A stretch of 53,986 bases of DNA from Oscillospiraceae bacterium (GCA_015068615.1 SVKE01000002.1:1-53986), one strand, 5' to 3'; numbered from the stretch's first letter, positions 42,222 through 51,780 are shown. Notes: generated from the letters alone by a model not told the origin. Translations and numbers: made by a program.

Positions 42222-42602
42222 CTATTTTTCCTGTTCTTTTTTTCTTTTTTTATCTTTTTTAAATATTTCATACAGTCCCATGGCAAGCAAAAAGAACCCG
42301 AACAGGCGTCGCAGTAGCTTTCCTTCAATGACACCTGCCAACAAAGAGCCTCCCACGGCGCCGGCAAGTCCAAACAAAATAACGGGCACGGCCACCTTAA
42401 AATTGACCGCTTTATTTTTAATGTGAACCCAGAGCGAAATAATGGCCGTGGGGATGAAGTACAAAAGATTAACGCCCTGTGCCTCGTGCTGCCCCACGTT
42501 TAAAAAGATACTCAAGGCCGGAATCAGTATTGTACCGCCACCAATGCCCATGCCGCTGATGATGCCGGATAAAAATCCGGCGATTATGGCTGCTGTCATC
42601 AT
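42222..42602 (-). CDS. Half-size TauE/SafE family membrane protein (second of a pair)
   Basis: A 126-aa membrane protein of the TauE/SafE (anion or sulfite exporter) family with about four spans. The glycine motif GIISGMGIGGGTILIPAL is the signature that occurs once in each half of full-length TauE. Ends in a lysine-rich tail. Its ATG overlaps the stop of the preceding half-size gene by 4 bases, so both are translated together. It most likely pairs with that protein to form one exporter; substrate unknown. Confidence 0.8.
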   Translation of the reverse strand: MMTAAIIAGFLSGIISGMGIGGGTILIPALSIFLNVGQHEAQGVNLLYFIPTAIISLWVHIKNKAVNFKVAVPVILFGLAGAVGGSLLAGVIEGKLLRRLFGFFLLAMGLYEIFKKDKKRKKEQEK

Positions 42603-42970
42603 CCCACCACCATTCTTACGGCGGCCAGCAACATAAAGGCACCGAAAATTTTACGAATGACGCCTGCAGACAGCTTTTTAAGAAGGCGTGCGCCAAGAAA
42701 TCCGCCGGCCACACCGCCAAGAGAGACCTTGATGGCAAGGGCATAGTCTAAATGGTTCCCTCTTCCGTAAAAAAACAGACTGACCGTCGTAAAAGCTAGA
42801 ATAATTAAAATTGCCGTGGCATGAGAGGTATGCTCCTCCTGATCTAAAAAGGCCTCTAAAAACGGCACAACAACCGTACCGCCGCCGCTGCCGAACAGCC
42901 CGTTTAAAAAGCCGGACAAAAGTCCGCCGACTGCAGAGATGAAATACTTATTTTTAAAAAATCGCGACAT
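42599..42970 (-). CDS. Half-size TauE/SafE family membrane protein (first of a pair)
   Basis: A 123-aa relative of the next gene, with GGLLSGFLNGLFGSGGGTVVVPFL, the same signature half. Hydrophobic segments predict about four spans. The track start 42997 is too early; the ATG at 42970 follows GGAG by 7 bases. Full-length TauE proteins (about 250 aa) have both halves in one chain; here they are two genes with a 4-base overlap. Confidence 0.8.
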   Translation of the reverse strand: MSRFFKNKYFISAVGGLLSGFLNGLFGSGGGTVVVPFLEAFLDQEEHTSHATAILIILAFTTVSLFFYGRGNHLDYALAIKVSLGGVAGGFLGARLLKKLSAGVIRKIFGAFMLLAAVRMVVG

Positions 42971-42988
42971 ACATAAGCTCCGTTTCCG

Positions 42989-43010
42989 CCGCGACACAAA
43001 TGTGTCGCGG
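42989..43010. other. Perfect 10-bp hairpin upstream of the TauE pair
   Basis: CCGCGACACA AA TGTGTCGCGG, between the smc stop and the TauE ribosome binding site. On the plus strand a short T4 follows, on the minus strand none. It may be a processing or attenuation site, or a weak terminator for smc. Confidence 0.4.
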
Positions 43011-43063
43011 CAGTTTTACATAACTTAGTATGCGCGATATAACACTCGAATAAACAAAGAAGT

Positions 43064-46000
43064 TTACGCTTGTTCAATTTCATCCAAATCCAGCTTTAGG
43101 AGCTTGGAAACACCTTTTTCCTGCATGGTCACGCCATAAATCATATCAGCACATTCCATGGTGCCGCGGCGGTGCGTGACCAGAATAAACTGCGTTTTGC
43201 GGCTGAAGCGCCTGATGAACTCTGCATAACGATACACATTATTTTCATCAAGTGCTGCCTCAATCTCGTCCAAAAAGCAGAAGGGCGTGGGCTTAATACG
43301 TAATATGGCAAACAGGAGCGCAATAGCAGACAGAGCCCGCTCACCGCCGGACAAAAGCAACAGGCTTTGCAGCTTCTTGCCCGGGGGCTGCACATTGATT
43401 TCAATCCCGCAGTTTAGTACATCGCTCTCATCCTCTAAGCGCAAATCGGCACGACCACCGCCGAACAGCTCGGTAAAGGTGCTTTTAAAATGCCGAGCAA
43501 TTTTGTCAAATTCCTCTTTAAACTGCTTTTTCATGACCGACTGCATCTCATCAATAATATGCAAAAGGTCCCGCTTAGCGCGGTTTAAATCCTCGCGCTG
43601 ATTGCTTAAAAAGTCATACCGCTCGCTCACCGCCTTAAGCTCCTCAATAGCATCAACATTGACATTGCCAAGCGCGCGGATCCGGCCGCGCAGGGAGGCA
43701 ATTTCCTTTGTGATTTGTGCGTCGGAGCCTAAATCCTGCTGCATAGCCTCTGCCTCGGAATACGTCATTTCATACTCCTCCCAGAGGCGGCTGATGGCAA
43801 GCTCTGCTTCGCTTTCCACCTTTTCCAGCTGGGCCGTCAGGCGGTCCTGCTCTGATTTTAAATTATATACGCTTTCACGCGTGTCCTTCGCATCACCCTG
43901 CAGAGAACGCAGGCGCTTTTCTGCCTCCTGCCGACTTTCTGCCAGATCGCCAATCTCCTTGGTATGAGTCTCAATAGCTTTTTGGAGCAGCTCACTCTTT
44001 TCGGTTTTTTCGGTTATGCTCTGCCGGTGGCCTTCATTTGCAGCCTTGATTTCCTCGGCCTCCTTGGCACGTAGCTTAAGCAATGAGTCTGTCTGGCGAA
44101 TTTCCTGCTCCAGGGTGGAAATTTTTTCTTTTTGTCCGGCAATTTCATTTCGCTTCGCCGTTTCCTCAAACCCCTTTTCCAGCAGCCTATCACTAATTTT
44201 TTGCTTTTGATTGGCAGCCTGAAACGCAATTTGCTCAAGCTCATTTAAGAGCAGACGCTTATTTTCTATATCCTTCTCTGCCGCTAAAAGATTCTTTTCT
44301 GCGCTCTCTCGATCAGTCACGAGCCCCTCTGCCTCCTGCTCAGCAGAAAGAAGTGCGGCTTGCAGCCCGTCAATGGACGCTTGCAGCGAGGATAACAGCA
44401 GTTCATGATGCTCCCTGTCTCTGGCCAGCACCAAAAGAACCTCTTTATTCTCCCGGCAGACGGCGGCGACCTTCTCCTGCTCCTCTGTCAGAGTGAGAAT
44501 CTCTGCCTCTATGGCCGTCTTTTCCTTCTCCATTTGCTTCAGCTGCCGCTCAGCGGTCAGGAGTCCTTCCTTTAAGCTCTCCATCTCCTGCTCACGGCCC
44601 AAAAGCTGGCTGCCCTTTTGCTGCGAACCACCGGCAATAGAACCGCCGGGATAAAAAATTTCTCCCTCCAAGGTCACCAGCCGAAGGCTTTGCTTATATT
44701 TTCGGGAAATACTGATGGCCTGATCCATTTTTTCAACCACAACAGTCTTTCCCAGGAGATTTTTAATAATACCGTCATATTGGGCATCACAGCTCACAAG
44801 CGAGGAAGCAAGACCAATATAGCCGGGCTCTTGCTCCACGCGGGAAACGTCTAAAAGACTGCCGCCAACCGCCGAGATCGGCATAAAGGTCGCCCGTCCT
44901 GCTCCCAGCTGTTTTAGGCAGCTGATGGCCTTTTTGGCATCCTCCTCGGTATCCACTACAATGTTCTGCAGAGAGCCGCCAATGGCTGCACCAATGGCCG
45001 CCTCGTATTCTTTTTTTACGTGAATCAGCTTAGAAACCGGTCCGTGAATTCCAACACGCGTCAGCATGCCTTCAGCATGCTGCTTCATAATTTCGCGCAC
45101 GCTTTTATAGTACCCTTCAAAGCTCTGCTCCATCTCTGTTAAAAGATGCAGGCGCGTTCTTTTCTGGTTGCTGCTCTGCAATAGCGCATTCATTCTGGCT
45201 TGATGCTTGTCCAGCTTATCCTGCAGCTCCTGTTCTGTAGCGCCAAGCTTTGCAAGCTCTTCTTCCAGCCCCTTGATAAATTCCTCCTTGCGTTCGTGCT
45301 CAGAAAGCATGCCGCCGCCTTTTTTCTGCTGATCAGCAAGCTCCTTCTCTTTCTCTTCAATTTCTGCAGATAAATCGCGTCGGCGTGTTTTTAGATTCTG
45401 CTCTAAGAGAGCCAGATTCGAAAGCTTGATTTTACTTTCGGAAGAACTGTCAAAGGCCGACTGAATCTCCTGCTTAATTTTGTCAATCTCTCCGCTTTGT
45501 CCTTCTGTGTTTTCCGTAAAGCCGGCCACCTCTTCACCCAATGCCGCCTTTTCCTCACAGATTGTGACAAGCTCTGCTTCAAGTCTTGTTAATTGCTCCT
45601 TTAATCCGCGTAGATTTTGCTCGGCAGAAAGCTTGGCCTCGGCAAAATCCGCCGTTTCTTTATCAATGCGCTCTACAAGGCGCAAATTGCCCTCAATGGT
45701 GTTTTTGAGCACCTCAATTTCCCGTTGCGAAACCACAATGCCTTCTTCGGATGCTTTTTTTTCTTCATTCTTTTTGGCAATGGCAGCATCCAGCTCCTCA
45801 AAGCGAGCATAGCACGCCTCCTGTGCTTCATCGGCCATGGAGAGGGCCTTTTCCACCTCACAAAGCTGTGTGCGAACTGCATCCAGCTTTTCTTCTATGC
45901 TGCCGCTCTGTTCTTTACCGCGCGCAACCGTGCGTAACACAGCATTGACATCATACAGCCTTAAGCTGTCCCGGAGATTCAAATATTTTTTAGCCTTTTC

Positions 46001-46627
46001 CGCCTGTTGGGCCAGCGGCTCAAGCTGCGTTTCCAGCTCAGAAATAATGTCCGATACGCGGTCTAAATTTTCATCGGTATGCTTTAGGCGGCGCTCTGCC
46101 TCTTCCTTGCGGTAACGATATTTGGAAATGCCGGCGGCCTCCTCAAAAATTTGACGTCGATCCTCGGATTTTGTTGACAGAATTTCATCGATTTTGCCTT
46201 GACCCACCATGGAATAACCGTCACGACCAAGGCCGGTATCCATAAAAATTTCATGAATGTCCTTCAAACGACAGGGGGCATCATTAATAAAATATTGGCT
46301 TTCGCCCGAGGCATACACCTTACGGGTAACAAAAAGCTCGTCAAAATCCACGTGAAAGCTACGATCTTTATTGTCAAGACGCAGCGTGACCTCAGCAAAG
46401 CCCAGCCGTTTCCTTGTTTCCGTACCGTTAAAAATAACATCCTCCATTTTGCTGCCTCGGAGGTTTTTGGCACTCTGCTCTCCCAACACCCAACGCACAG
46501 CATCGGAAATGTTGCTTTTTCCGCTTCCGTTCGGGCCTACAATGGCTGTTATGCCCTCGCTAAAATTAAGCTCTACATGATCTGCAAAGGACTTAAAACC
46601 CTGCAGCTTCAGACCCTTTAAATACAT
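43064..46627 (-). CDS. smc: Chromosome segregation protein SMC
   Basis: The ATPase that loops and compacts the chromosome. The 1187-aa protein has the N-terminal Walker A GPNGSGKSNISDAV, long coiled coils, a hinge near 500-650 (GRATFMPIS, GYIGLASSLV), a second coiled coil, and the C-terminal signature LLLSGGERALSAIALLFA with Walker B FCFLDEIEAALDE. It is complete. It begins 20 bases after the radical SAM gene. ftsY, which often follows, is absent; the TauE pair and dxs lie there instead. ScpA and ScpB are not in the window. Confidence 0.96.
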   Translation of the reverse strand: MYLKGLKLQGFKSFADHVELNFSEGITAIVGPNGSGKSNISDAVRWVLGEQSAKNLRGSKMEDVIFNGTETRKRLGFAEVTLRLDNKDRSFHVDFDELFVTRKVYASGESQYFINDAPCRLKDIHEIFMDTGLGRDGYSMVGQGKIDEILSTKSEDRRQIFEEAAGISKYRYRKEEAERRLKHTDENLDRVSDIISELETQLEPLAQQAEKAKKYLNLRDSLRLYDVNAVLRTVARGKEQSGSIEEKLDAVRTQLCEVEKALSMADEAQEACYARFEELDAAIAKKNEEKKASEEGIVVSQREIEVLKNTIEGNLRLVERIDKETADFAEAKLSAEQNLRGLKEQLTRLEAELVTICEEKAALGEEVAGFTENTEGQSGEIDKIKQEIQSAFDSSSESKIKLSNLALLEQNLKTRRRDLSAEIEEKEKELADQQKKGGGMLSEHERKEEFIKGLEEELAKLGATEQELQDKLDKHQARMNALLQSSNQKRTRLHLLTEMEQSFEGYYKSVREIMKQHAEGMLTRVGIHGPVSKLIHVKKEYEAAIGAAIGGSLQNIVVDTEEDAKKAISCLKQLGAGRATFMPISAVGGSLLDVSRVEQEPGYIGLASSLVSCDAQYDGIIKNLLGKTVVVEKMDQAISISRKYKQSLRLVTLEGEIFYPGGSIAGGSQQKGSQLLGREQEMESLKEGLLTAERQLKQMEKEKTAIEAEILTLTEEQEKVAAVCRENKEVLLVLARDREHHELLLSSLQASIDGLQAALLSAEQEAEGLVTDRESAEKNLLAAEKDIENKRLLLNELEQIAFQAANQKQKISDRLLEKGFEETAKRNEIAGQKEKISTLEQEIRQTDSLLKLRAKEAEEIKAANEGHRQSITEKTEKSELLQKAIETHTKEIGDLAESRQEAEKRLRSLQGDAKDTRESVYNLKSEQDRLTAQLEKVESEAELAISRLWEEYEMTYSEAEAMQQDLGSDAQITKEIASLRGRIRALGNVNVDAIEELKAVSERYDFLSNQREDLNRAKRDLLHIIDEMQSVMKKQFKEEFDKIARHFKSTFTELFGGGRADLRLEDESDVLNCGIEINVQPPGKKLQSLLLLSGGERALSAIALLFAILRIKPTPFCFLDEIEAALDENNVYRYAEFIRRFSRKTQFILVTHRRGTMECADMIYGVTMQEKGVSKLLKLDLDEIEQA

Positions 46628-46647
46628 ATATCAACCAAAACCCTTCC

Positions 46648-47658
46648 TTATGATTTTGTCAACGGCAGAATTTCAAAGCTACCATGCGGAATGCTGTCTG
46701 TCTGAAGCAGCTTTATAGTTTTGAGGCCGAAGTCCTCCTCAAGCTGCAAAAGATTGCTCCGTTTATGTCCGCACAACACAGAGGTATATGCCGGATGAAC
46801 CCGAACGACAATTTCCTTTTCCGCGCGGCCCTTCATGGCCTCCTTCAGATGATCATAGCAAACAGCAGAAAGCACCAATTCACCAAAGGACGGATGATAG
46901 GGACCGGCCAGTACATCCTCTTTTTTCATATTCAAAAGTCCCATGCGTATCACATCGATATGTGCCGCAGCAAAAATGTGATACAGCTGCCGGCATCTGT
47001 CCACCGCCTCTTCAACGTCAAGCGGCGTATAGCCTCCGCTTTGGTAGAGTTCTGCAAGAGCCGTATCCCGGATGACCAGGGTGGGATACAGCCTGACACA
47101 GTCTGGCGCAAGAGCTTCAAAGCATCGGGCTGTAAAAAGCGTTTTCTCTATTGTATCTCCCGGCAGACCCGTCATCATTTGTAGGCCAAGGCCCAGACCG
47201 CGCTCCTTAATTTTACGGGCCGATTCTTCTGTCTGCGCGGCTGTATGCCCACGCTTTGCCAGCGCAAGGACCTCGTCATCCATGGACTGCGCGCCAAGCT
47301 CAACCGTCGTAACTCGGTAGGCAAGCAGCCTGTCCAACACACGCTCATCAATATAGTCCGGCCGCGTTGAAAGCCGGATGCCATCTAAAATACCCTCCTG
47401 CCGCGCCTCGCAAGCCGGCGCCAGAAGTGCCTCCTGTATTTCCTCTGCAATGCCGGTGAAGCTGCCGCCAAAAAAACCAATCTCCAGCTTCTCTCCCGGC
47501 TTTTTATAGCTTGCACCAATGCGGATCAGCTCTCGGACACGCTCCGGCGTAACCATGCTTTGTGTGCCGGTGATTTTTTTTTGGTTGCAAAACAGGCAAT
47601 CCTGCGGGCAGCCCAAATGCGGTACAAAAACAGGAATAGTTTTATGCTTTTTTGCCAC
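46648..47658 (-). CDS. Elongator-like radical SAM protein
   Basis: A 336-aa radical SAM protein with the cluster motif CPQDCLFC, then FFGGSFTG, STRPDYID, VELGAQSMDDEVL and GLQMMTGLPGDT, as in the Elp3-like group. The acetyltransferase domain of true Elp3 is missing. The track ORF extends 100 residues upstream over rnc; I choose the GTG at 47658 (MAKKHKTIPVFVPHLG), preceded by GGTGAGG and overlapping the rnc stop by 17 bases. The rnc-radical SAM-smc order is common in Clostridia, but the substrate is unknown. Confidence 0.85.
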   Translation of the reverse strand: MAKKHKTIPVFVPHLGCPQDCLFCNQKKITGTQSMVTPERVRELIRIGASYKKPGEKLEIGFFGGSFTGIAEEIQEALLAPACEARQEGILDGIRLSTRPDYIDERVLDRLLAYRVTTVELGAQSMDDEVLALAKRGHTAAQTEESARKIKERGLGLGLQMMTGLPGDTIEKTLFTARCFEALAPDCVRLYPTLVIRDTALAELYQSGGYTPLDVEEAVDRCRQLYHIFAAAHIDVIRMGLLNMKKEDVLAGPYHPSFGELVLSAVCYDHLKEAMKGRAEKEIVVRVHPAYTSVLCGHKRSNLLQLEEDFGLKTIKLLQTDSIPHGSFEILPLTKS

Positions 47659-48349
47659 TTGCCTCACCCATCTTAAAGAGCGCATCGCGTGCCGCTTCTT
47701 GCTCTGCATTTTTTTTGCTGTTGCCCTCTCCAATACCCAGTAGTTTGCCGTCAGCATGGACATGCACCTGAAATGTTTTTTTATGATCCGGGCCGGTTTC
47801 GCCCACAACTTCATAATGAATATGTGCGGCACCACCCGCCTGCAATCGCTCTTGCAATGCTGTTTTGTGGTCAGTAAAGGTTTTTCCTTTAGCAGCGAGC
47901 AGAATGGTGTCATACAATTGACCAAGCAGCCATTCACGCACCACGCTGATGCCGCCATCTAAGTAAATCGCTGCTATCAGAGCCTCGTATGCATCAGCAA
48001 GGATGGACATACGGGTTCTTCCGCCGGTCATTTCCTCTCCCTTGCCCAGTATTAAAAACTTGCCCAGCTCGATGTTTAAGGCGCATTCCCATAAAGAACG
48101 CTCACAAACAATGGTGGCTCTTGCCTTGGTTAAACCGCCCTCGGGCATTTTTGTATAATTTTCAAACAGATAGTTGCTCACAATCAGACTTAAAACAGAA
48201 TCTCCCAAAAATTCGAGTCGTTCGTTAAAGGCAAGATGCTTGCCGCGGTTTTCATTTGCGTAGGAGCTGTGAGTCAGTGCTGTTTTGAGCAACGTTTGGT
48301 TGTTAAATTTATATCCGATAATTTCTTCAAATTCCTTGAATTTGTTCAT
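47642..48349 (-). CDS. rnc: Ribonuclease III
   Basis: Cuts double-stranded RNA in rRNA processing and decay. The 235-aa protein has the RNase III signature NERLEFLGDSVLSLIVS with metal ligands, later DAYEALIAAIYLDGG with the catalytic Asp/Glu, and a C-terminal double-stranded RNA binding domain (TALQERLQAGGAAHIHYEVV, GEGNSKKNAEQEAARDAL). RBS AGAGGAAAG. It follows acpP after a hairpin-rich gap and overlaps the next gene. Confidence 0.96.
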   Translation of the reverse strand: MNKFKEFEEIIGYKFNNQTLLKTALTHSSYANENRGKHLAFNERLEFLGDSVLSLIVSNYLFENYTKMPEGGLTKARATIVCERSLWECALNIELGKFLILGKGEEMTGGRTRMSILADAYEALIAAIYLDGGISVVREWLLGQLYDTILLAAKGKTFTDHKTALQERLQAGGAAHIHYEVVGETGPDHKKTFQVHVHADGKLLGIGEGNSKKNAEQEAARDALFKMGEASGKKA

Positions 48350-48416
48350 TTTTCTTTCCTCTTTTGCTTGATGGTATGTATGCAGGCAAAAAAACAGAGG
48401 TGTAACTAAATTTTAA

Positions 48417-48491
48417 GCGGTGCCCTTTTCATCAGAAAAAAGCACCGCCGCTCGTTTTTTGCTGCGTTGTCCCGCAGGAAGAGCAGCAAAA
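48417..48491. terminator. Two hairpins between acpP and rnc
   Basis: GCGGTGC/GCACCGC (48417-48448) and TTTTGCTGC/GCAGCAAAA (about 48456-48491) lie in the 168-base gap. T-runs flank them on one or other strand, so one or both may attenuate or end transcription after acpP. Next to them ACATGTACATGT is a perfect 12-bp palindrome. Confidence 0.45.
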
Positions 48492-48517
48492 CATGTACAT
48501 GTCTGTTCAGCCTTTTT

Positions 48518-48745
48518 CTAGGACTGGGCCTTGATGTAATTTACAACATCGCCGACTGTTTTAATGGTTTCAGCCTCACCATCGGAAATCTCCATATCAA
48601 ACTCTTCCTCCATGGCCATAATCAGTTCAACAATATCCAAAGAGTCTGCTCCTAAATCATCAATAAAGGATGTTTCCATGGTCACTGAATTTTTGTCTAC
48701 ACCCAGCTGATCTACAACAATTTCCTGTACCTTCTCAAACTCCAT
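48518..48745 (-). CDS. acpP: Acyl carrier protein
   Basis: Carries fatty acyl chains during synthesis. The 75-aa acidic helical protein has the phosphopantetheine attachment Ser in [20 protein letters not shown]. The track starts upstream at 48805; the ATG at 48745 after GGAGGTGAG is right. It follows plsX, matching the usual plsX-acpP lipid cluster, here without fabD, fabG or fapR. Confidence 0.96.
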   Translation of the reverse strand: MEFEKVQEIVVDQLGVDKNSVTMETSFIDDLGADSLDIVELIMAMEEEFDMEISDGEAETIKTVGDVVNYIKAQS

Positions 48746-48814
48746 ACTACTCACCTCCGTATAATTACTGACTCTTACGAGGCAGAGCCGCGCTTGTAAA
48801 AACAAACAGTAGGG

Positions 48815-49831
48815 TTATCTGTCTTCGTCCTCATCACTGGTAGAATAAGCCGAAATAGCCGCCTTAATTTTCTCATTAACACCGGCTTCCACGTATAATG
48901 CCGTGGTTTTAACGGCATTTTTTATTGCCTTGGCATCAGAACTGCCGTGGGCCTTAAACACAACACCGTCAATACCTAAAAGCGGAGCGCCGCCATATTC
49001 AGAATAATCCATGCGACTTTTTACGGTTTTAAGCCCCGGCTTTAAAATGCCGGCAGCAAGCTTTGTAAGCGTGCTTTTATAAAAGACATCCTTCATCATG
49101 GAAAACAGCGCCGAAGCCGTACCTTCAATCAGCTTAATGACCACATTGCCCGTAAACCCGTCGCAAACAATGACATCCGCCAGACCATAGGGCACATCGC
49201 GGGGTTCAATATTGCCAATAAAATTAACAGGCGCGCTCTTTAAAAGCTGATGCGTCTCCTTTGTCAGCGCATTTCCCTTGGCTTCTTCGGCACCGATGTT
49301 GAGCAGTCCGACCCTTGGATGTTGAATACCAAGCACATGCTCGGCATAAATGGCACCCATCTGCGCGAACTGCACCAGGTGCAGCGGACGGCAATCGGCA
49401 TTTGCGCCGACGTCTAAAATCACACCGGGGTTGCCCACTGTGGGCAGCACCGTTGTTAAGGCAGGACGCTTTACGCCCTTCACGCGACCCAGCGTACGAA
49501 ATGCGCCGGCCAGGTAAGCTCCGGTATTACCGGCAGAAACAACAGCATCTGCTTCGCCGTTTTTAACAAGCTCTAGTCCCACAACCAAGGATGAATCCTT
49601 TTTGCGCCTGATGGAATCCACAGGAGATTCGCTTGTTTCAATCACTTCCTCCGCGTGGTGGATATGAATTTTTCCTGTCGGTACATCTTCATGTTCTAAA
49701 AGTGCTGCAAGAATCTGCTCTTTACCAACCAAAATCAGCTCCGCATTGCACTCGGAAACGGCCTGCACACATCCCTTGACTATTGCCTCAGGTGCGTGAT
49801 CACCGCCAAATGCATCTACTGCAATTCTCAA
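48815..49831 (-). CDS. plsX: Phosphate acyltransferase PlsX
   Basis: Makes acyl-phosphate from acyl-ACP, feeding PlsY in phospholipid synthesis. The 338-aa protein starts MRIAVDAFGGDHAPEAIVKGC, with SAGNTGAYLAGAFRTLG, GVILDVGANADCRP and LNIGAEEAKGN. The start is TTG at 49831, 8 bases after AGGAGG. It is the first gene of a run plsX-acpP-rnc-radical SAM-smc. A promoter lies over the uvrC stop codon. No FapR-like palindrome was noticed there. Confidence 0.95.
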   Translation of the reverse strand: MRIAVDAFGGDHAPEAIVKGCVQAVSECNAELILVGKEQILAALLEHEDVPTGKIHIHHAEEVIETSESPVDSIRRKKDSSLVVGLELVKNGEADAVVSAGNTGAYLAGAFRTLGRVKGVKRPALTTVLPTVGNPGVILDVGANADCRPLHLVQFAQMGAIYAEHVLGIQHPRVGLLNIGAEEAKGNALTKETHQLLKSAPVNFIGNIEPRDVPYGLADVIVCDGFTGNVVIKLIEGTASALFSMMKDVFYKSTLTKLAAGILKPGLKTVKSRMDYSEYGGAPLLGIDGVVFKAHGSSDAKAIKNAVKTTALYVEAGVNEKIKAAISAYSTSDEDEDR

Positions 49832-49887
49832 GCCAAATTCCTCCTGTTCATAAATTATGCCTACGGCATGGAATCAGCCTTAAAAGA

Positions 49888-49916
49888 AGTATATTATAAA
49901 ACACAAAAAAATTCAA
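49888..49916 (-). promoter_or_regulatory. Sigma-A promoter of plsX operon
   Basis: Minus strand TTGAAT, 17 bases, TATACT. The -35 overlaps the uvrC stop codon. Confidence 0.6.
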
Positions 49917-51754
49917 GATGTTTTGTGAAAAAAATTGTAAATATTTTTTGAAACCTTTTCCGAAAGCCCCGGAACAGCGCAAAGCTCCTCCAGGCCGGCC
50001 TCCTTTACGGCCGCAACCGATTTAAAGTGCCGAATCAGTTTTTTTCGGGTTTCACTGCCCACACCTTCAATTTCTTCAAGGACAGAGCCGATGACATGCT
50101 TAGTGCGCAGCTTTTTATGATAGGTGATGGCAAAGCGATGTACCTCCTCCTGTATTTCGGAAAGAAGACGGAAGGCCTCTGAGGTGCGCTGAAAGCCGAT
50201 TTCTTCCCCCTCGCTGCTAACGAGTGCCCGGGTTCTGTGACGGTCATCCTTCACCATACCAAAAAGCGGAATGTCTGTATCGAGCATTTCCAGAAGCTCC
50301 TTAACGGCACTGACCTGCCCCTTGCCGCCATCTAGCAAGATGACATCCGGAAGTGGTAGAAAGCCGCTTTCCGCATCCTTTGCCTCTGCTTCCTCCTGTG
50401 CCCGTTTGATTCGACGAAAAATGACCTCTGTCATAGCGGCATAATCATCGCCACCCTGCGCGGTTTTAATTTTAAAATGCCGATATTTGCTCCGCGCAGA
50501 GCGTCCGTCACAGAAAACAACCATGGAGCCCACAGGATCACTGCCGGCCGTGTGCGAAATATCATAGGATTCTATGCGTTTCGGCAATTGTTCAAGCCCC
50601 AATGCTTCTTTTAGTGCAAGCACAGCTTTGGGAATGTTTTTTCCGCTGTCTCGCAGGAGATGATCCACCGCATTCTGTCTGGCATTTTTACAGGCCATGT
50701 CTGTCAGCTTTTTCTTCTCGCCGCGCTGTGGACAGCGGATAAACGTGCGACGTCCGTTTTTTTGCGTCAGCCAATCGCTCAAAAGGGCTTCATCCTCACA
50801 TACATAACACGTGTAGATTGTCTTTGGAATGTCATTACGCTCGGCATAGAACTGCTTTATAAATTCTGCGCAAAGCTGTGCGTCCTCCACCTCTGCCGTT
50901 TTATGCAGCACGGTGCTGTGCCGCCCAATGAGGCGACCACGGCGGATAAAGAACACCTCGCCATAGGTCTTGCTGCCTTGCCTGTAAAAGCCGATGACAT
51001 CCTCATCGCTCTGCTTATCGGAAATCACCTTTTGTCGTTCTTCAATTTTTTTGATGCTAATAATTTTATCGCGCAGGATGGCGGCACGTTCAAATTCCAT
51101 GGCCTCTGAGGCTGCGTCCATATCCGTTTCCAGCTGCCTTAAAATAGATTCGTGGTCTCCCTCTAAAAAAGCACAGGCATCAGCAATCAGCTTGCGGTAA
51201 TCCTCCCTGCTCATGGGCTTAATGCAGGGCGCAACGCATTGGTCTATGTGCGCGTTCAGGCACTCCTTCTTGCGGCCCATATCCGCCGGCATCTTCAGGT
51301 TACACACGGGCAGGCGGAACAGCTTGCAGGTCATATCAATGGCTTCGCGGACGGCAAAGCTGCTGGTGTATGGCCCGTAGTATTTTGAGCCGTCCTTAAC
51401 CAACCGACGCGTTAAAAAAATTTTTGGATACTCTTCTCTTAATGTGACCTTGATATACGGATAATGCTTATCATCCTTTAGCAAAATATTGTAATAAGGC
51501 TTATATTTTTTAATTAGGTTGCATTCTAAAATCAGGGCCTCAATTTCGCTGTCTGTAATAATATATTCAAAGGAGTCGATGTTCGCAACCATGGCACGCA
51601 CCTTCGGCGGATGATTGGAAATCGCGGTAAAATACTGCTTCAACCGGTTTTTTAAAATTTTGGCCTTGCCGACATAAATCACGGTGCCGTCCTTATCCTT
51701 CATCAAGTAGACGCCCGGCTCCTCCGGCAGGTTTAAAAGATGTTCCTTATCCAA
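49913..51754 (-). CDS. uvrC: Excinuclease ABC subunit UvrC
   Basis: The nuclease that makes both cuts in nucleotide excision repair. The 613-aa protein has the N-terminal GIY-YIG nuclease (GVYLMKDKDGTVIYVGKAK), a cysteine group around CNLKMPADMGRKKECLNAHIDQCVAPC (in part), a UVR motif near 200-235, the RNase-H-like domain with ESYDISHTAG and LLDGGKGQ, and two helix-hairpin-helix motifs at the end. The start is TTG at 51754, 8 bases after GGGAGG. A terminator lies only about 25 bases upstream, after ptsH. Confidence 0.95.
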   Translation of the reverse strand: MDKEHLLNLPEEPGVYLMKDKDGTVIYVGKAKILKNRLKQYFTAISNHPPKVRAMVANIDSFEYIITDSEIEALILECNLIKKYKPYYNILLKDDKHYPYIKVTLREEYPKIFLTRRLVKDGSKYYGPYTSSFAVREAIDMTCKLFRLPVCNLKMPADMGRKKECLNAHIDQCVAPCIKPMSREDYRKLIADACAFLEGDHESILRQLETDMDAASEAMEFERAAILRDKIISIKKIEERQKVISDKQSDEDVIGFYRQGSKTYGEVFFIRRGRLIGRHSTVLHKTAEVEDAQLCAEFIKQFYAERNDIPKTIYTCYVCEDEALLSDWLTQKNGRRTFIRCPQRGEKKKLTDMACKNARQNAVDHLLRDSGKNIPKAVLALKEALGLEQLPKRIESYDISHTAGSDPVGSMVVFCDGRSARSKYRHFKIKTAQGGDDYAAMTEVIFRRIKRAQEEAEAKDAESGFLPLPDVILLDGGKGQVSAVKELLEMLDTDIPLFGMVKDDRHRTRALVSSEGEEIGFQRTSEAFRLLSEIQEEVHRFAITYHKKLRTKHVIGSVLEEIEGVGSETRKKLIRHFKSVAAVKEAGLEELCAVPGLSEKVSKNIYNFFHKTS

Positions 51755-51780
51755 AGCGGCACCTCCCTTTGCAAATAAAC

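Noticed and set aside
47659-47958. N-terminal 100 residues of the track ORF 46648-47958
   Set aside because: They are an out-of-frame reading of rnc, unlike any radical SAM N terminus; the GTG at 47658 with GGTGAGG is a better start.
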